Shown: positions 1-7,712, counted from the stretch's first letter. The stretch is DNA of 13,314 nucleotides from Sphingomonadales bacterium UBA1936 (GCA_002336985.1 DDFE01000169.1:512-13825); one strand, 5' to 3'. Program-made: numbers and translations. Notes: generated from the letters alone by a model not told the origin.

Positions 1-566
1 TCGGAGAGGTCAACCGCGACACCCGGGGCCGCGCCAAGACGATCAATTTCTCGATCCTCTACGGCATTTCGCGCTGGGGCCTTGCCGGCCGCATGGGCAC
101 GACGCCCGATGAGGCGCAGGCGCTGATCGACCGCTATTTCGAGCGGTTCCCGGGCATCAACCGTTACATCGCGGAGACGCTGGCCCATGTGAAGGAAACC
201 GGCTTCACGACGACGCTGTTCGGGCGAAAAGTGCACTTCACCAATATCAATTCGCGCGTCCAGCACGAACGCCAAGGTGCGGAACGTGCCGCGATCAACG
301 CGCCGATCCAGGGGACGAGCGCCGACATCATCAAGCGTGCGATGGTACGAATGACGCCCGCACTCGTTGCAGCAGGATTGCCGGAGGTGCGCATGCTGCT
401 GACCGTCCACGACGAACTGGTGTTCGAATTGCCCGAAGCGCAGGTCGAACCCGCGAGCGAAGTCATCCGCCACGTCATGGCGACCGCTGCTGCGCCACTG
501 GTCGAACTGATGGTCCCCCTGGATGTCGAGGTCGGCACCGGCAAGAGCTGGGGCGCCGCGCATTGA
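1..566 (+). CDS. polA: DNA polymerase I, C-terminal part (5' truncated by window)
   Basis: Only the last 187 codons are present, read from base 3, so the 5'-nuclease and 3'-5' exonuclease parts lie outside the window. The visible segment is the fingers and palm of a family A polymerase. Motif B (RGRAKTINFSILYG, bases about 27-65) has the dNTP-binding Lys, the Phe at the position of E. coli F762, and the O-helix Tyr. Motif C is LLTVHDELVFE (bases about 396-431) with the catalytic His-Asp pair. The protein ends in the usual way shortly after motif C, at TGA 564-566. It fills gaps and removes RNA primers during replication and repair. Nothing looks damaged. The next gene starts 181 bp downstream, and palindromic element A occupies most of that gap. 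The family is certain; the domain content upstream cannot be seen. Confidence 0.97.
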   Translation, partial: GEVNRDTRGRAKTINFSILYGISRWGLAGRMGTTPDEAQALIDRYFERFPGINRYIAETLAHVKETGFTTTLFGRKVHFTNINSRVQHERQGAERAAINAPIQGTSADIIKRAMVRMTPALVAAGLPEVRMLLTVHDELVFELPEAQVEPASEVIRHVMATAAAPLVELMVPLDVEVGTGKSWGAAH

Positions 567-581
567 GTTTGGCCGAACTTA

Positions 582-744
582 CCCTCTCCCCCTGTGGGAG
601 AGGGCAGACACGCGCGGAGCGCGGCCGGGTGAGAGGTAGCGGTCGCTGGGCGACCGCGCACAGCGAAGCTGTGCCCCCCTCTCCAAGCTACGCTAGGCGG
701 CCTGCCGCCAAGCTTCGCTATCCTCTCCCTCAAGGGGAGAGGAT
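582..744. repeat. Nested palindromic element A (between polA and flippase)
   Basis: This is a 163-bp non-coding element made of several hairpins. The left end is a perfect 9-bp stem (582-590 with 596-604, CCCTCTCCC/GGGAGAGGG). The right end is a 10-bp stem (720-729 with 735-744). Between them are 8-bp (639-646/650-657), 7-bp (658-664/668-674) and 5-bp (696-700/705-709) stems. GAGAGG at 631-636 can pair with CCTCTC at 678-683 to enclose two of these. Flanking the last inner stem is an imperfect direct repeat (685-695 and 710-720). It starts 15 bp after the polA stop and ends 3 bp before the flippase start. No U-tract follows either end hairpin, so it is not a standard Rho-independent terminator. 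Its end sequence resembles that of element D. Confidence 0.85.
733..742 (+). promoter_or_regulatory. Ribosome-binding site of the flippase, formed by element A
   Basis: AGGGGAGAGG lies 5 nt upstream of ATG 748 and is a strong anti-16S match. It is at the same time the 3' side of the terminal hairpin of element A (720-729 pairs with 735-744). The start site is therefore built from repeat sequence and can be sequestered in that stem. Confidence 0.6.
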
Positions 745-747
745 TTC

Positions 748-2286
748 ATGAGCGCTCAAGCTTCCTCCGAACTCGCCACTCTAGCGGCGGGTGGGCGGAC
801 CAGTTTCTTCGGTTTCCTGCTCCGCCTCGCCGCGCGCATGCCGTTCCTGTTCATCGCGGGACGGATGTACGGTGCCGATGCGCTCGGGCGGTTCGCCTAT
901 GCCGTGCTGGTCGTCGAATTCGCGGCACAGGTTGCGACGATGGGCCTGAAACGCGGCCTCGCCCAGCAACTTGCGACCAGCGAGCGCGACCACCGTTTCG
1001 ACGTGTGGGACGCGATGATCGTGTGCGCAGTCGCGTCACTGATCGCGGCGGGCGTGCTCGTCCTGTTTCCGCAGGCGATGTTTCCGAACTCCGCGCTTAA
1101 CGGCATGGACCGGTTGCTGCCGCTGGTCATCCTGCCGCTCGCCGCCTCCGACATCGCGCTGTCGGCGCTCGCCTATCGCGGCGATCTGGGAGCTACGGTA
1201 CGCGCGCGGTCGGTGGTCGAGCCCTGGGCGCTGGGCATCACGGCGGGCGCGCTTGCTTTCGTCACGACGCGCGACGGCCTGATCATCGCCTATGTCGCGT
1301 CGATCGGGGCGGCGTTCCTCGCGTCCATGATCCCGATGGTGAAAAGTTTCGGCTTCCCGACGCACGAATGGCGCCCGCGTCCGGGCCTCATCTGGGACCT
1401 CGCCCGGCGCAACACGCCGCTGGCTGCCGCCGATGCGATCGAATGGGCATCGCGGCGCATCGACATCGCGATCCTGGGCCTGTTCGTCAGCCCGTCGGCG
1501 GTCGGCATCTATTGGGGCGCGCAACAGGTCGTGTCGCTGCCGCAAAAGCTGAAGACGACGTTCGACCCCGTCCTCGCGCCCGTCATCACCCAGTCGCTGG
1601 GCAAGGGCGACAAGATCGGCGTCGCGCGGCACATCCGCCAGGTCGCATTCTGGATCACCGCGGCGCAGCTTTTGGGGCTGCTGATGTTCGGCATTCCGGC
1701 GGTGGGCGTCATGGGCGTTATCGGCCCGGCCTTCGTAATGGGCGCCGGCGCGCTGGTGGTACTGTTGTCGGCAGAGGTGTTCGCATCGACGGGCGCGGTA
1801 GCCGAAGCTGCGCTGGTCTATGTTGCGCGCAAGCGGAACATGATGATCTCGATCGGCACCATCATCCTGCAGGCGATCCTGTGCGCCAGCTTCATCCTGA
1901 TCGCGAAGGGCCAGGGCCTGTCCGAATTCTGGCAAATGGCGGCGGCTGCCTTCGGCCTGTTGCTCGCACTGTTCGCGGCGTCGATCGCCAAGGCATGGCT
2001 CGCCGAACGCCTGCTCGGCGGACCGGTCGTGGGATGGCGCTGGACTTTGGTGCCGACGGCGGCGCTCGCAGCGGCGGTCGGCTGGGCGGCCGTCCATTAT
2101 CTGCCCGAATGGGCGACCATGACGCTGGGCATGACCGCAATCTTCGCGACCTATGTCGCGGCGCTCTGGTTCTTCGCCTTCGGCCCCGAAGATCGCGAAC
2201 TGTTCAGGCTGCGAAAGGCAAACAATCCTCCCCGGAACGGGGAGGGGGACCATGCGCAGCATGGTGGAGGGGCACCCTCCGCGTAA
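748..2286 (+). CDS. Oligosaccharide/polysaccharide flippase, Wzx-like (MOP superfamily)
   Basis: This is a 512-aa polytopic inner-membrane protein with about 12 hydrophobic segments. Clear ones are near residues 88-108, 122-142, 158-173, 177-197, 302-325, 331-350, 366-387, 396-414, 433-450 and 456-477. The N-terminus (RTSFFGFLLRLAAR, then FAYAVLVVEFAAQ) and the charged loop after residue 200 fit the polysaccharide-transporter branch of the MOP superfamily, which flips undecaprenyl-linked or similar glycans across the inner membrane. No glycosyltransferases are adjacent, so the substrate is unknown. ATG 748 is chosen because of the strong AGGGGAGAGG 5 nt upstream; ATG 838 would remove conserved sequence. 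The native protein probably ends near residue 492. The last 20 residues (493-512, including PPRNGEG and HGGGAPS) are encoded by palindromic element B1, as is the stop codon. The family is secure, the exact substrate is not. Confidence 0.85.
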   Translation: MSAQASSELATLAAGGRTSFFGFLLRLAARMPFLFIAGRMYGADALGRFAYAVLVVEFAAQVATMGLKRGLAQQLATSERDHRFDVWDAMIVCAVASLIAAGVLVLFPQAMFPNSALNGMDRLLPLVILPLAASDIALSALAYRGDLGATVRARSVVEPWALGITAGALAFVTTRDGLIIAYVASIGAAFLASMIPMVKSFGFPTHEWRPRPGLIWDLARRNTPLAAADAIEWASRRIDIAILGLFVSPSAVGIYWGAQQVVSLPQKLKTTFDPVLAPVITQSLGKGDKIGVARHIRQVAFWITAAQLLGLLMFGIPAVGVMGVIGPAFVMGAGALVVLLSAEVFASTGAVAEAALVYVARKRNMMISIGTIILQAILCASFILIAKGQGLSEFWQMAAAAFGLLLALFAASIAKAWLAERLLGGPVVGWRWTLVPTAALAAAVGWAAVHYLPEWATMTLGMTAIFATYVAALWFFAFGPEDRELFRLRKANNPPRNGEGDHAQHGGGAPSA

Positions 2287-2351
2287 GACCTCGGCAATGT
2301 GGCGAGTGCCCCTCCAGCACTTCGTAGTCCCCCTCCCCGTCCCGGGGAGGA
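2226..2351. repeat. Nested palindromic element B1 (overlaps flippase 3' end)
   Basis: A 126-bp element. The left end is CCTCCCCG-GAA-CGGGGAGG (2227-2245) and the right end CCTCCCCG-TCC-CGGGGAGG (2332-2350). The two ends are inverted copies with one mismatch over the first 25 bases. Inside are a 6-bp hairpin with a GCA loop (2250-2255/2259-2264) and a 10-bp stem (2266-2275/2306-2315). It covers the last 61 bases of the flippase gene and ends 4 bp before the stop codon of the convergent purH, so it forms the whole junction. It aligns along its length with B2 at 7902-8027, allowing 2-bp indels. Confidence 0.92.
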
Positions 2352-2355
2352 ATTA

Positions 2356-3921
2356 TCAATGCCTAAAATGCCGCATCCCGGTAAAGACCATCGCGAGACC
2401 AGCTTCGTCCGCCGCCGCGATCACTTCATCATCGCGGATCGATCCGCCCGGCTGGATGACGCAGGTCGCGCCCGCCTCGACCGCCGCCAGCAGGCCGTCG
2501 GCGAAGGGGAAAAAGGCGTCGGACGCGATGGCCGAACCGATCGTGCGCGGTTCCGCCCAGCCGGCCTTTTCCGCCGCGTCCTTTGCCTTCCATGCGGCGA
2601 TGCGGGCGGATTCGAGGCGGTTCATCTGCCCCGCGCCGACGCCTGCGGTGCTGCCGCCCCTGGCATAGACGATCGCGTTCGACTTGGTGTGCTTGGCGAC
2701 GATCCAGGCGAAGCAGGCGTCGGCGAGTTCCTGGGCGGTCGGCGCGCGTTTGGTGACGGTCTTCAATTCGCCCAGCTGGCCGTTGTCGCGTGACTGGAGC
2801 AACGCGCCGTCCGTGATGGTCTTCAGCATCATGCCACCGCGCGCCGGATCGGGCAGCGGGCCGGTCAGGATGAGGCGCAGGTTCTTCTTCTTCGCGAACA
2901 CGGCGAGCGCGGCGTCATCGGCATCGGGCGCCGCCACGACCTCGGTGAATATCTCGCTGATCGCCTCCGCCGTCGGGCCGTCGAGCGGGCGGTTGACCGC
3001 GATGATGCCCCCGAACGCGGACACCGTGTCGCAGGCAAACGCTGCGCGATAGGCATCGACCAGAGTCTCGCCGGTGGCGACGCCGCAGGGGTTGGCGTGC
3101 TTGACGATGACGACGGTCGGCGGGCCGTCGCGGAATTCGCTGACCAGTTCGAGCGCGGCATCGGCGTCGTTGAGGTTGTTGTAGCTCAGCTCCTTGCCCT
3201 GCACCTGGCGGTGGTCGGCGAGCGAGCCGCCGGGCGCGAAGGCTGGCAGGTAGAGCGCGGCCGACTGGTGCGGGTTCTCGCCATAACGCAGTGACTGGCC
3301 GAGCTTCAGCGGCACCGACAGCGCCGGCGGAAACATCTGCCCCTGATCGGCGAAGGCGAACCACGATGCGATCATGGCGTCATATTCGGCGGTCGCGGCA
3401 TAGGCCTTGGCCGCGAAGGTTCGGCGCTGGTCGAGCGTCGTTTCGCCGCTCGCGACAATGGCATAGTCGGCCGGGTCGGTGACGATCGCGACGCTGGCGT
3501 GGTTCTTCGCCGCCGAACGCACCATCGACGGGCCACCGATGTCGATATTCTCGATGATCTCGTCACGGCTCGCGCCGCGCGCGACGGTGGCAGCGAAGGG
3601 GTAGAGGTTGACCACGACCAGGTCGATCGCGCCGATACCATGCGCTTCCATCGCTGCCACATGCTCGGCATTGTCGCGGACCGCGAGCAGGCCGCCGTGG
3701 ACGGTCGGGTGCAAGGTCTTGACGCGCCCGTCCATCATTTCGGGAAAACCGGTCAGGTCGCTGACGTCCATCACCACCAGCCCAGCATCGCGCAAAGCCT
3801 TCGCCGTGCCGCCGGTCGAGACGAGTTCGACACCCTTGTCCGCAAGGGCCCGGCCGAGGTCGGCGAGGCCGGTCTTGTCGGAAACGGAGAGAAGGGCGCG
3901 TTTGATGGTGATGCTGGTCAT
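2356..3921 (-). CDS. purH: Bifunctional AICAR transformylase / IMP cyclohydrolase
   Basis: This 521-aa cytosolic enzyme does the last two steps of IMP synthesis: formyl transfer from 10-formyl-THF to AICAR, then ring closure. The N-terminal MGS-like cyclohydrolase domain (about 1-195) shows STGGTAK (35-41), DGRVKTLHP (64-72), NLYPF (105-109) and IDIGGPSM (126-133). The transformylase domain (about 200-521) has RYGENPHQ (212-219), SYNNLNDADAA (246-256), the catalytic Lys-His in KHANPCG (274-280), KSNAIVYA (413-420), GAGQMNR (429-435), ASDAFFPFADG (466-476) and the family's typical end FTGMRHFRH. The length is normal and all key residues are present. ATG 3921 is preceded by GGGGA on the coding strand 4 nt away. 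It is the last gene of the rsmB-rpe-heparinase-like cluster, set off by 116 bp that contain element C, so it may also have its own transcription start. Confidence 0.98.
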   Translation of the reverse strand: MTSITIKRALLSVSDKTGLADLGRALADKGVELVSTGGTAKALRDAGLVVMDVSDLTGFPEMMDGRVKTLHPTVHGGLLAVRDNAEHVAAMEAHGIGAIDLVVVNLYPFAATVARGASRDEIIENIDIGGPSMVRSAAKNHASVAIVTDPADYAIVASGETTLDQRRTFAAKAYAATAEYDAMIASWFAFADQGQMFPPALSVPLKLGQSLRYGENPHQSAALYLPAFAPGGSLADHRQVQGKELSYNNLNDADAALELVSEFRDGPPTVVIVKHANPCGVATGETLVDAYRAAFACDTVSAFGGIIAVNRPLDGPTAEAISEIFTEVVAAPDADDAALAVFAKKKNLRLILTGPLPDPARGGMMLKTITDGALLQSRDNGQLGELKTVTKRAPTAQELADACFAWIVAKHTKSNAIVYARGGSTAGVGAGQMNRLESARIAAWKAKDAAEKAGWAEPRTIGSAIASDAFFPFADGLLAAVEAGATCVIQPGGSIRDDEVIAAADEAGLAMVFTGMRHFRH

Positions 3922-3940
3922 GTGGTCCCCGTATTTAATC

Positions 3941-4029
3941 CGTCATTCCCGCGAAAGCGGGAATCCAGCTGCCTTTGTTGTTGTGTTAAAAAAAGAAGAA
4001 GCTGGACCCCCGCTTTCGCGGGGGTGACG
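3941..4029. repeat. Nested palindromic element C (inside the purH operon)
   Basis: An 89-bp element with 30-bp inverted arms at 3941-3970 and 4000-4029, starting CGTCA and ending TGACG. Each arm holds its own 7-bp hairpin around a 4-base loop (GAAA on one strand). The arms differ at four sites, and all four changes are paired within the small hairpins: TT/AA in the left arm, CC/GG in the right. The 29-bp centre is A/T-rich with a run of seven A at 3988-3994. It fills most of the 116-bp gap between the heparinase-like gene and purH. The general form (CGTCA...CCCGCGAAAGCGGG) is a known type of dispersed proteobacterial repeat. Confidence 0.9.
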
Positions 4030-4037
4030 GTTGTTAG

Positions 4038-5783
4038 TTACCCCGCCCGCTTCAGCAGCCAGGCGACACTCGTGCCCCCCGGCGGGGCTTCGCCTTCGAC
4101 GACGAACTGCTGGGTGGTGTGCATCTGGCCCGTGGCGTCGATCCACAGGCTGTCCTCGATCGTCACTGCGCCGCCGCGGCAGCGGAACTGCCACAGAGGG
4201 CCGTGGTCGATGCGCAGGAGTGCGGCCTGCCCGTCGGCGGTCGGCGTCACTTCGACGCCCGGCGCAAGGTGAAAGCGGACGGCGAACGGGGTCGCGGCGA
4301 GCTTGCGGCGCTTGGGCGCGGGGAGCAGCGCATCTTCGCCGCGCAGCTCGCGGCCGCTGGCGGACAGCGCCAGCGTGCGCTTGTGGATCAGGCCGAAGCG
4401 GCGGGCATAACCATCATGGCTGGCGTCGATGCGGCTGCCGCCTTCCAGTTCCTCGCGGTCTACCTCGACCGATGCGACGCCGGCGCCGAGGGCACCATCG
4501 GCATGGATCGCAGTCGAATTGCTGTCGCCCAGCACCAGTGTCGAATGTGCCGCCGTCGTGCGCAGTGCGCGGGCGAGTTCGGGGGGCAGGCCGCCCGCGC
4601 CGCCGGTGCCGCCGCAATTGACGATGACGCGTTTTTCGCCGTCCGACAGCTCGAACGCCAGCGTCGATGCGCAGCCGCCCTTGGCAATACGGCTCTGCGG
4701 CGGCGGGGCCATGTCGGCGACGACCACGGTCGCGCCGCCCGCCATGCGCTGGTAGCCCCAGTCGTGCGCCTGACGCAGCGGACGGGTGCGCACGGCGGAG
4801 GCAGCGATGACGGTGTCGATGCGGTCCTTCGCGACCGGCCCCGCGCCCTGCCAGCTCGACAGCGCGCCGTCGCCCATGGTGATGCCGAGCAGCGCCGCGA
4901 CCGCCTTGTCGAGCGCGGCCTGTACGCCGATCGGCCATTCCTGCCGCCGCACGTCATAGACCGCGGCCAGCATCGCCAGCAGTTCGACGACCTCGACCTG
5001 GTCGACCGGCGCGCGGGTGACGATGCCGCCGTCGTCGCTCAGGCCGCTGATAAGGGCGCGGACGAGCCCCGCCTCGCCGATCTCGCGCCGCACGTCGCCG
5101 CCGGGGATCAGCAGGCCCGCCGCGACCACGCCCGCCCAGGCGGCGATGCGCTTCAGGCCCACGGGCGCGCGGTCGGCATTACGGTCGAGGTGGCGTGCGC
5201 CGCGCGCCATCGCGTTGAGCACGGCGGAACGGTAAACGATGTTCGACGACGACAGGATCAGGGGCGCATGCGCCGTCCAGTTCAGCAGCCGCCAGCCGAT
5301 ACGGTCGGGCGACCACGCGGGGTCGCTGACCTTCGCGCCATGCCGGTCGATCCAGCGCTGCATCAGTGCCTCGGCGATCGGCGCCCCCTGCGCGCGAGTG
5401 ACCCCGGCGGCCAGGTCGCGCAGCCAGGCGAAGCGCTCGATATACGCATTGAGCGCGGGCGATGCGCCGCCGTTTCCGGCAAAATCGACAGCAGCGACCG
5501 CCACGCTTTCGCGCTCCAGCGTGATCGCACCGCGGATCAGGCGCTGCCCCGCGTCGGCATCGCCCGCGAAGGGATCGGTCGGGACGGCAAGCAGCTTCAG
5601 CGGATAGCGGCCGTTGAGCCGGAATCCGTGCAACGGCGTGCGCCAAGTAAGTTTGTGGAACGAATTGAGCAGCCGTTCGCCCAGCGACACGCCCTTGTCG
5701 CCCGCGCGGACCAGCCGACGCCCCGCCGCGATCTCGCCGGGGTTATCGGCGTCGACGAAGGCGTCGGGGTCGCGCTCGCTCAT
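4038..5783 (-). CDS. Heparinase II/III family protein
   Basis: This 581-aa protein matches the heparinase II/III-like layout: a helical, probably (alpha/alpha)-barrel part (about 100-330, with WSPDRIGWRLLNWT near 157-170 and GDGALSSWQG at 304-313) followed by a beta-rich C-terminal part (about 345-575). Conserved points include the His in TAAHSTLVLGDSNS (410-423), SHDGYARRFGLIHKR (455-469) and RGEDALL (481-487). Characterised relatives are polysaccharide lyases acting on uronic-acid glycans. The substrate here is unknown, and no clear signal peptide is seen at the N-terminus, which is odd for a lyase of external glycan. ATG 5783 overlaps the rpe stop codon by 4 nt (ATGA), so translation is probably coupled to rpe. 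A location between rpe and purH is, as I recall, common in alphaproteobacteria, which suggests a housekeeping envelope role, but that is inference. Confidence 0.85.
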   Translation of the reverse strand: MSERDPDAFVDADNPGEIAAGRRLVRAGDKGVSLGERLLNSFHKLTWRTPLHGFRLNGRYPLKLLAVPTDPFAGDADAGQRLIRGAITLERESVAVAAVDFAGNGGASPALNAYIERFAWLRDLAAGVTRAQGAPIAEALMQRWIDRHGAKVSDPAWSPDRIGWRLLNWTAHAPLILSSSNIVYRSAVLNAMARGARHLDRNADRAPVGLKRIAAWAGVVAAGLLIPGGDVRREIGEAGLVRALISGLSDDGGIVTRAPVDQVEVVELLAMLAAVYDVRRQEWPIGVQAALDKAVAALLGITMGDGALSSWQGAGPVAKDRIDTVIAASAVRTRPLRQAHDWGYQRMAGGATVVVADMAPPPQSRIAKGGCASTLAFELSDGEKRVIVNCGGTGGAGGLPPELARALRTTAAHSTLVLGDSNSTAIHADGALGAGVASVEVDREELEGGSRIDASHDGYARRFGLIHKRTLALSASGRELRGEDALLPAPKRRKLAATPFAVRFHLAPGVEVTPTADGQAALLRIDHGPLWQFRCRGGAVTIEDSLWIDATGQMHTTQQFVVEGEAPPGGTSVAWLLKRAG

Positions 5784-6454
5784 CCCGGATTGCCGCTTTC
5801 GCGCAGCGTCTTGATATTCGCGGCGTATTGCGACGGCCCGCCGCGGAAGGTCGCCGTGCCCGCGACCAGCACATCCGCTCCGGCCGCGATCACGCGCGGG
5901 GCGGTGGCGGCATCGACACCGCCGTCGACTTCGAGTCGGATGTCGCGGCCCGACTTGTCGATCATGCTGCGGATCGCCGAAATCTTCTTTAGCTGGTTCT
6001 CGATGAAACTTTGTCCGCCGAAGCCGGGATTGACGCTCATCACCAGCACCAGGTCGATGTCGTCCATCAGGTAATCGAGCATCTTCGCCGGCGTACCGGG
6101 GTTGAGCGACACGCCCGCGAGCTTGCCCAGCGATTTCACATGCTGGATGCTGCGGTGGATGTGCGGCCCCGCCTCGGCATGGACGGTGATGATGTCCGCG
6201 CCCGCATCCGCGAACGCATCCAGGAAATTATCGACCGGAGAGATCATCAGGTGGACGTCGAGCGGCTTTTTGGTGTGCGGGCGCAGCGCCTTCACCACCA
6301 TCGGGCCGATCGTCAGGTTGGGCACGAAATGCCCGTCCATCACGTCGACATGGACCCAGTCGCACCCGGCCTCGTCGATCGCACGCACCTCTTCACCGAG
6401 CCGCGCGAAATCGGCGCTCAGGATCGATGGCGAGATAAGGATGGGACGGGTCAT
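5780..6454 (-). CDS. rpe: Ribulose-phosphate 3-epimerase
   Basis: A 224-aa (beta/alpha)8 enzyme interconverting D-ribulose 5-phosphate and D-xylulose 5-phosphate in the pentose-phosphate pathway, in the cytosol. The metal ligands are visible: His35 and Asp37 in VHVDVMDGHFVPN, His68 in DVHLM, and Asp177 in EVDGGV. Asp37 and Asp177 are also the acid/base pair of the family. The phosphate-binding region MSVNPGFGGQSF (139-150) is intact. Length and start (MTRPILISPSILSADF) are typical. It lies 34 bp after rsmB and overlaps the heparinase-like gene by 4 nt. A small GC-rich hairpin (6455-6467) touches the start codon. Confidence 0.98.
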   Translation of the reverse strand: MTRPILISPSILSADFARLGEEVRAIDEAGCDWVHVDVMDGHFVPNLTIGPMVVKALRPHTKKPLDVHLMISPVDNFLDAFADAGADIITVHAEAGPHIHRSIQHVKSLGKLAGVSLNPGTPAKMLDYLMDDIDLVLVMSVNPGFGGQSFIENQLKKISAIRSMIDKSGRDIRLEVDGGVDAATAPRVIAAGADVLVAGTATFRGGPSQYAANIKTLRESGNPG

Positions 6455-6467
6455 GGGCCGTAGGCCC
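6455..6467 (-). promoter_or_regulatory. Small hairpin abutting the rpe start codon
   Basis: GGGCC-TAC-GGCCC on the coding strand forms a 5-bp GC stem that ends directly at the rpe ATG and takes up most of the only AGGG-like Shine-Dalgarno stretch. It could limit ribosome access and favour coupling to rsmB translation. Such a short palindrome can arise by chance. Confidence 0.25.
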
Positions 6468-6488
6468 TAACGGTGCATCACGGCCGCC

Positions 6489-7712
6489 TCAAGGACGTTT
6501 CAGGCGCGCCATGAAAAAACCGTCGCGCGCCGGCGCGGGCAGGATGCGGACCCAGCCTTCCGGCGCGGGTGCGATGCCGTCGGGCAGTTCGTCCGCGCCG
6601 ACCGGGTCGACCGTCAGTCCGCTCGCGGCGATCACCTGTTCGCCCTCTTCGGGTTCGACCGAACAGGTCGCGTAGACCAGCACCCCGTTGGGCGTCAGCC
6701 ACTCCGCTGTCCGCGCCAGCATCCGCGCCTGCAGTCCTGCCAGCGCCGCGATGTCCTTCGGCCCGATGCGGTGGATGACGTCGGGGTGGCGCGCGAGGAT
6801 GCCGGTCGCGCTGCACGGCGCATCGAGCAGGATCGCCTGGAACGGTGCGGGCGGTTCCCATGCCATGACGTCAGCGATCACGATGTCGGCGGACAGCTTC
6901 GTACGGGCGAGGTTCTCGCGCAGCCGCTCGGCGCGCTTGGCGTGTTGTTCGACCGCTGTGACCTGCCACCCTGCCGCCGCCAGCTGCATGGTCTTCCCGC
7001 CTGGCGCGGCGCAGAGGTCGAGGACGCGCCGACCATTGCCGGGGCCGAGTAGCCGTGCGGGGATGGCGGCGGACAGGTTCTGCACCCAGAACTTGCCGTC
7101 TTCATATCCGGGCAATTCGGTGACCGGCGTCCCGCGCGGCAGGCGGCGTTGGCCGGGCGCGATGACCTCTCCGCCCAGTCCGCCGTCGTCCTCAGGATGG
7201 CGCAGCGACACGTCGAGCGGCGGCGGGGCAGCGATGGCGCGGGCGGCATCGCCCAGCATCGTGTAGCTCCAGGCTGAACCCCAGCGTGCGCGCACCGCCT
7301 CTGGTAAGGTCGGCACTTCGGGCAGGGTCGCGCCTCGCCGCATCAGCGTGCCGAACACCCCGTGGACCAGTCGCTTGGGTCCGCCCATCACCAGCGGCAG
7401 GACGGTTGTGATCGCAGCATGCGGCGGCGTGCCGAGGACGAGTGCCTGTACGAGCGCGATCCGCAACACCGCCCGCGCTTTGGCATCGCCGGGCAACGGT
7501 TGCGCCGTCGCACTGTCGATCAGCGCGTCGAGGTCGGTCAGGTGACGAAAGACTTCGCCCGCGATCGCGCGCGCGAGGCCCTCGTCGGAGGGGGCAAGGC
7601 CATGCGCCGGGAGGGCGTCGAACCTCTGCCCCCGCCGCAGTACGGCATCGACCATGGTGAGCGCGGCGCGGCGCGATTCCGCGCCCACGGTTTCAACTTC
7701 GCTGTCGCTCAC
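6489..7712 (-). CDS. rsmB: RsmB/NOP-family 16S rRNA (cytosine-C5)-methyltransferase
   Basis: This 407-aa protein has an N-terminal NusB-like RNA-binding domain (about 10-135) and a C-terminal SAM-dependent methyltransferase domain (about 160-405), the RsmB (Fmu/Sun) plan. The family makes m5C967 in 16S rRNA. The SAM loop is CAAPGGKT (234-241). The two cysteines of the m5C mechanism are Cys300 in DAPCSATG and Cys350 in YATCSVEPEE. GTG 7712 is taken as the start because an in-frame TAG lies directly before it, a GGGA-type site lies 9-10 nt upstream, and the NusB domain begins soon after. The next ATG is codon 20, inside the domain. It is the first gene of the minus-strand cluster and is divergent from the SDHAF4-like gene, with 14 bp between the two start codons, so the promoters must overlap neighbouring coding sequence. 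Confidence 0.93.
   Translation of the reverse strand: MSDSEVETVGAESRRAALTMVDAVLRRGQRFDALPAHGLAPSDEGLARAIAGEVFRHLTDLDALIDSATAQPLPGDAKARAVLRIALVQALVLGTPPHAAITTVLPLVMGGPKRLVHGVFGTLMRRGATLPEVPTLPEAVRARWGSAWSYTMLGDAARAIAAPPPLDVSLRHPEDDGGLGGEVIAPGQRRLPRGTPVTELPGYEDGKFWVQNLSAAIPARLLGPGNGRRVLDLCAAPGGKTMQLAAAGWQVTAVEQHAKRAERLRENLARTKLSADIVIADVMAWEPPAPFQAILLDAPCSATGILARHPDVIHRIGPKDIAALAGLQARMLARTAEWLTPNGVLVYATCSVEPEEGEQVIAASGLTVDPVGADELPDGIAPAPEGWVRILPAPARDGFFMARLKRP

Noticed and set aside
582..744. CRISPR array or tRNA cluster in the polA-flippase gap
   Set aside because: There are no regularly spaced equal repeats with unique spacers and no cloverleaf; the structure is a set of unlike hairpins.
1036..2262. 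408-codon open frame on the minus strand across the flippase gene
   Set aside because: It is antisense to a clear membrane-protein gene; its product is full of Arg, Gln and His with no domain, as expected from high-GC shadow frames.
2299..2793. Plus-strand open frames starting in element B1 and running opposite purH
   Set aside because: They are antisense to a fully conserved purH and have no recognisable domain.
3985..4029. Rho-independent terminator after the heparinase-like gene
   Set aside because: On the minus strand the T-run is separated from the GC hairpin by about 13 bases, so the U-tract does not directly follow the stem.
4119..6074. 651-codon open frame on the plus strand opposite the heparinase-like gene and part of rpe
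   Set aside because: Low-complexity Arg/Ala/Gly-rich product antisense to two well-supported genes; typical third-position GC artefact.
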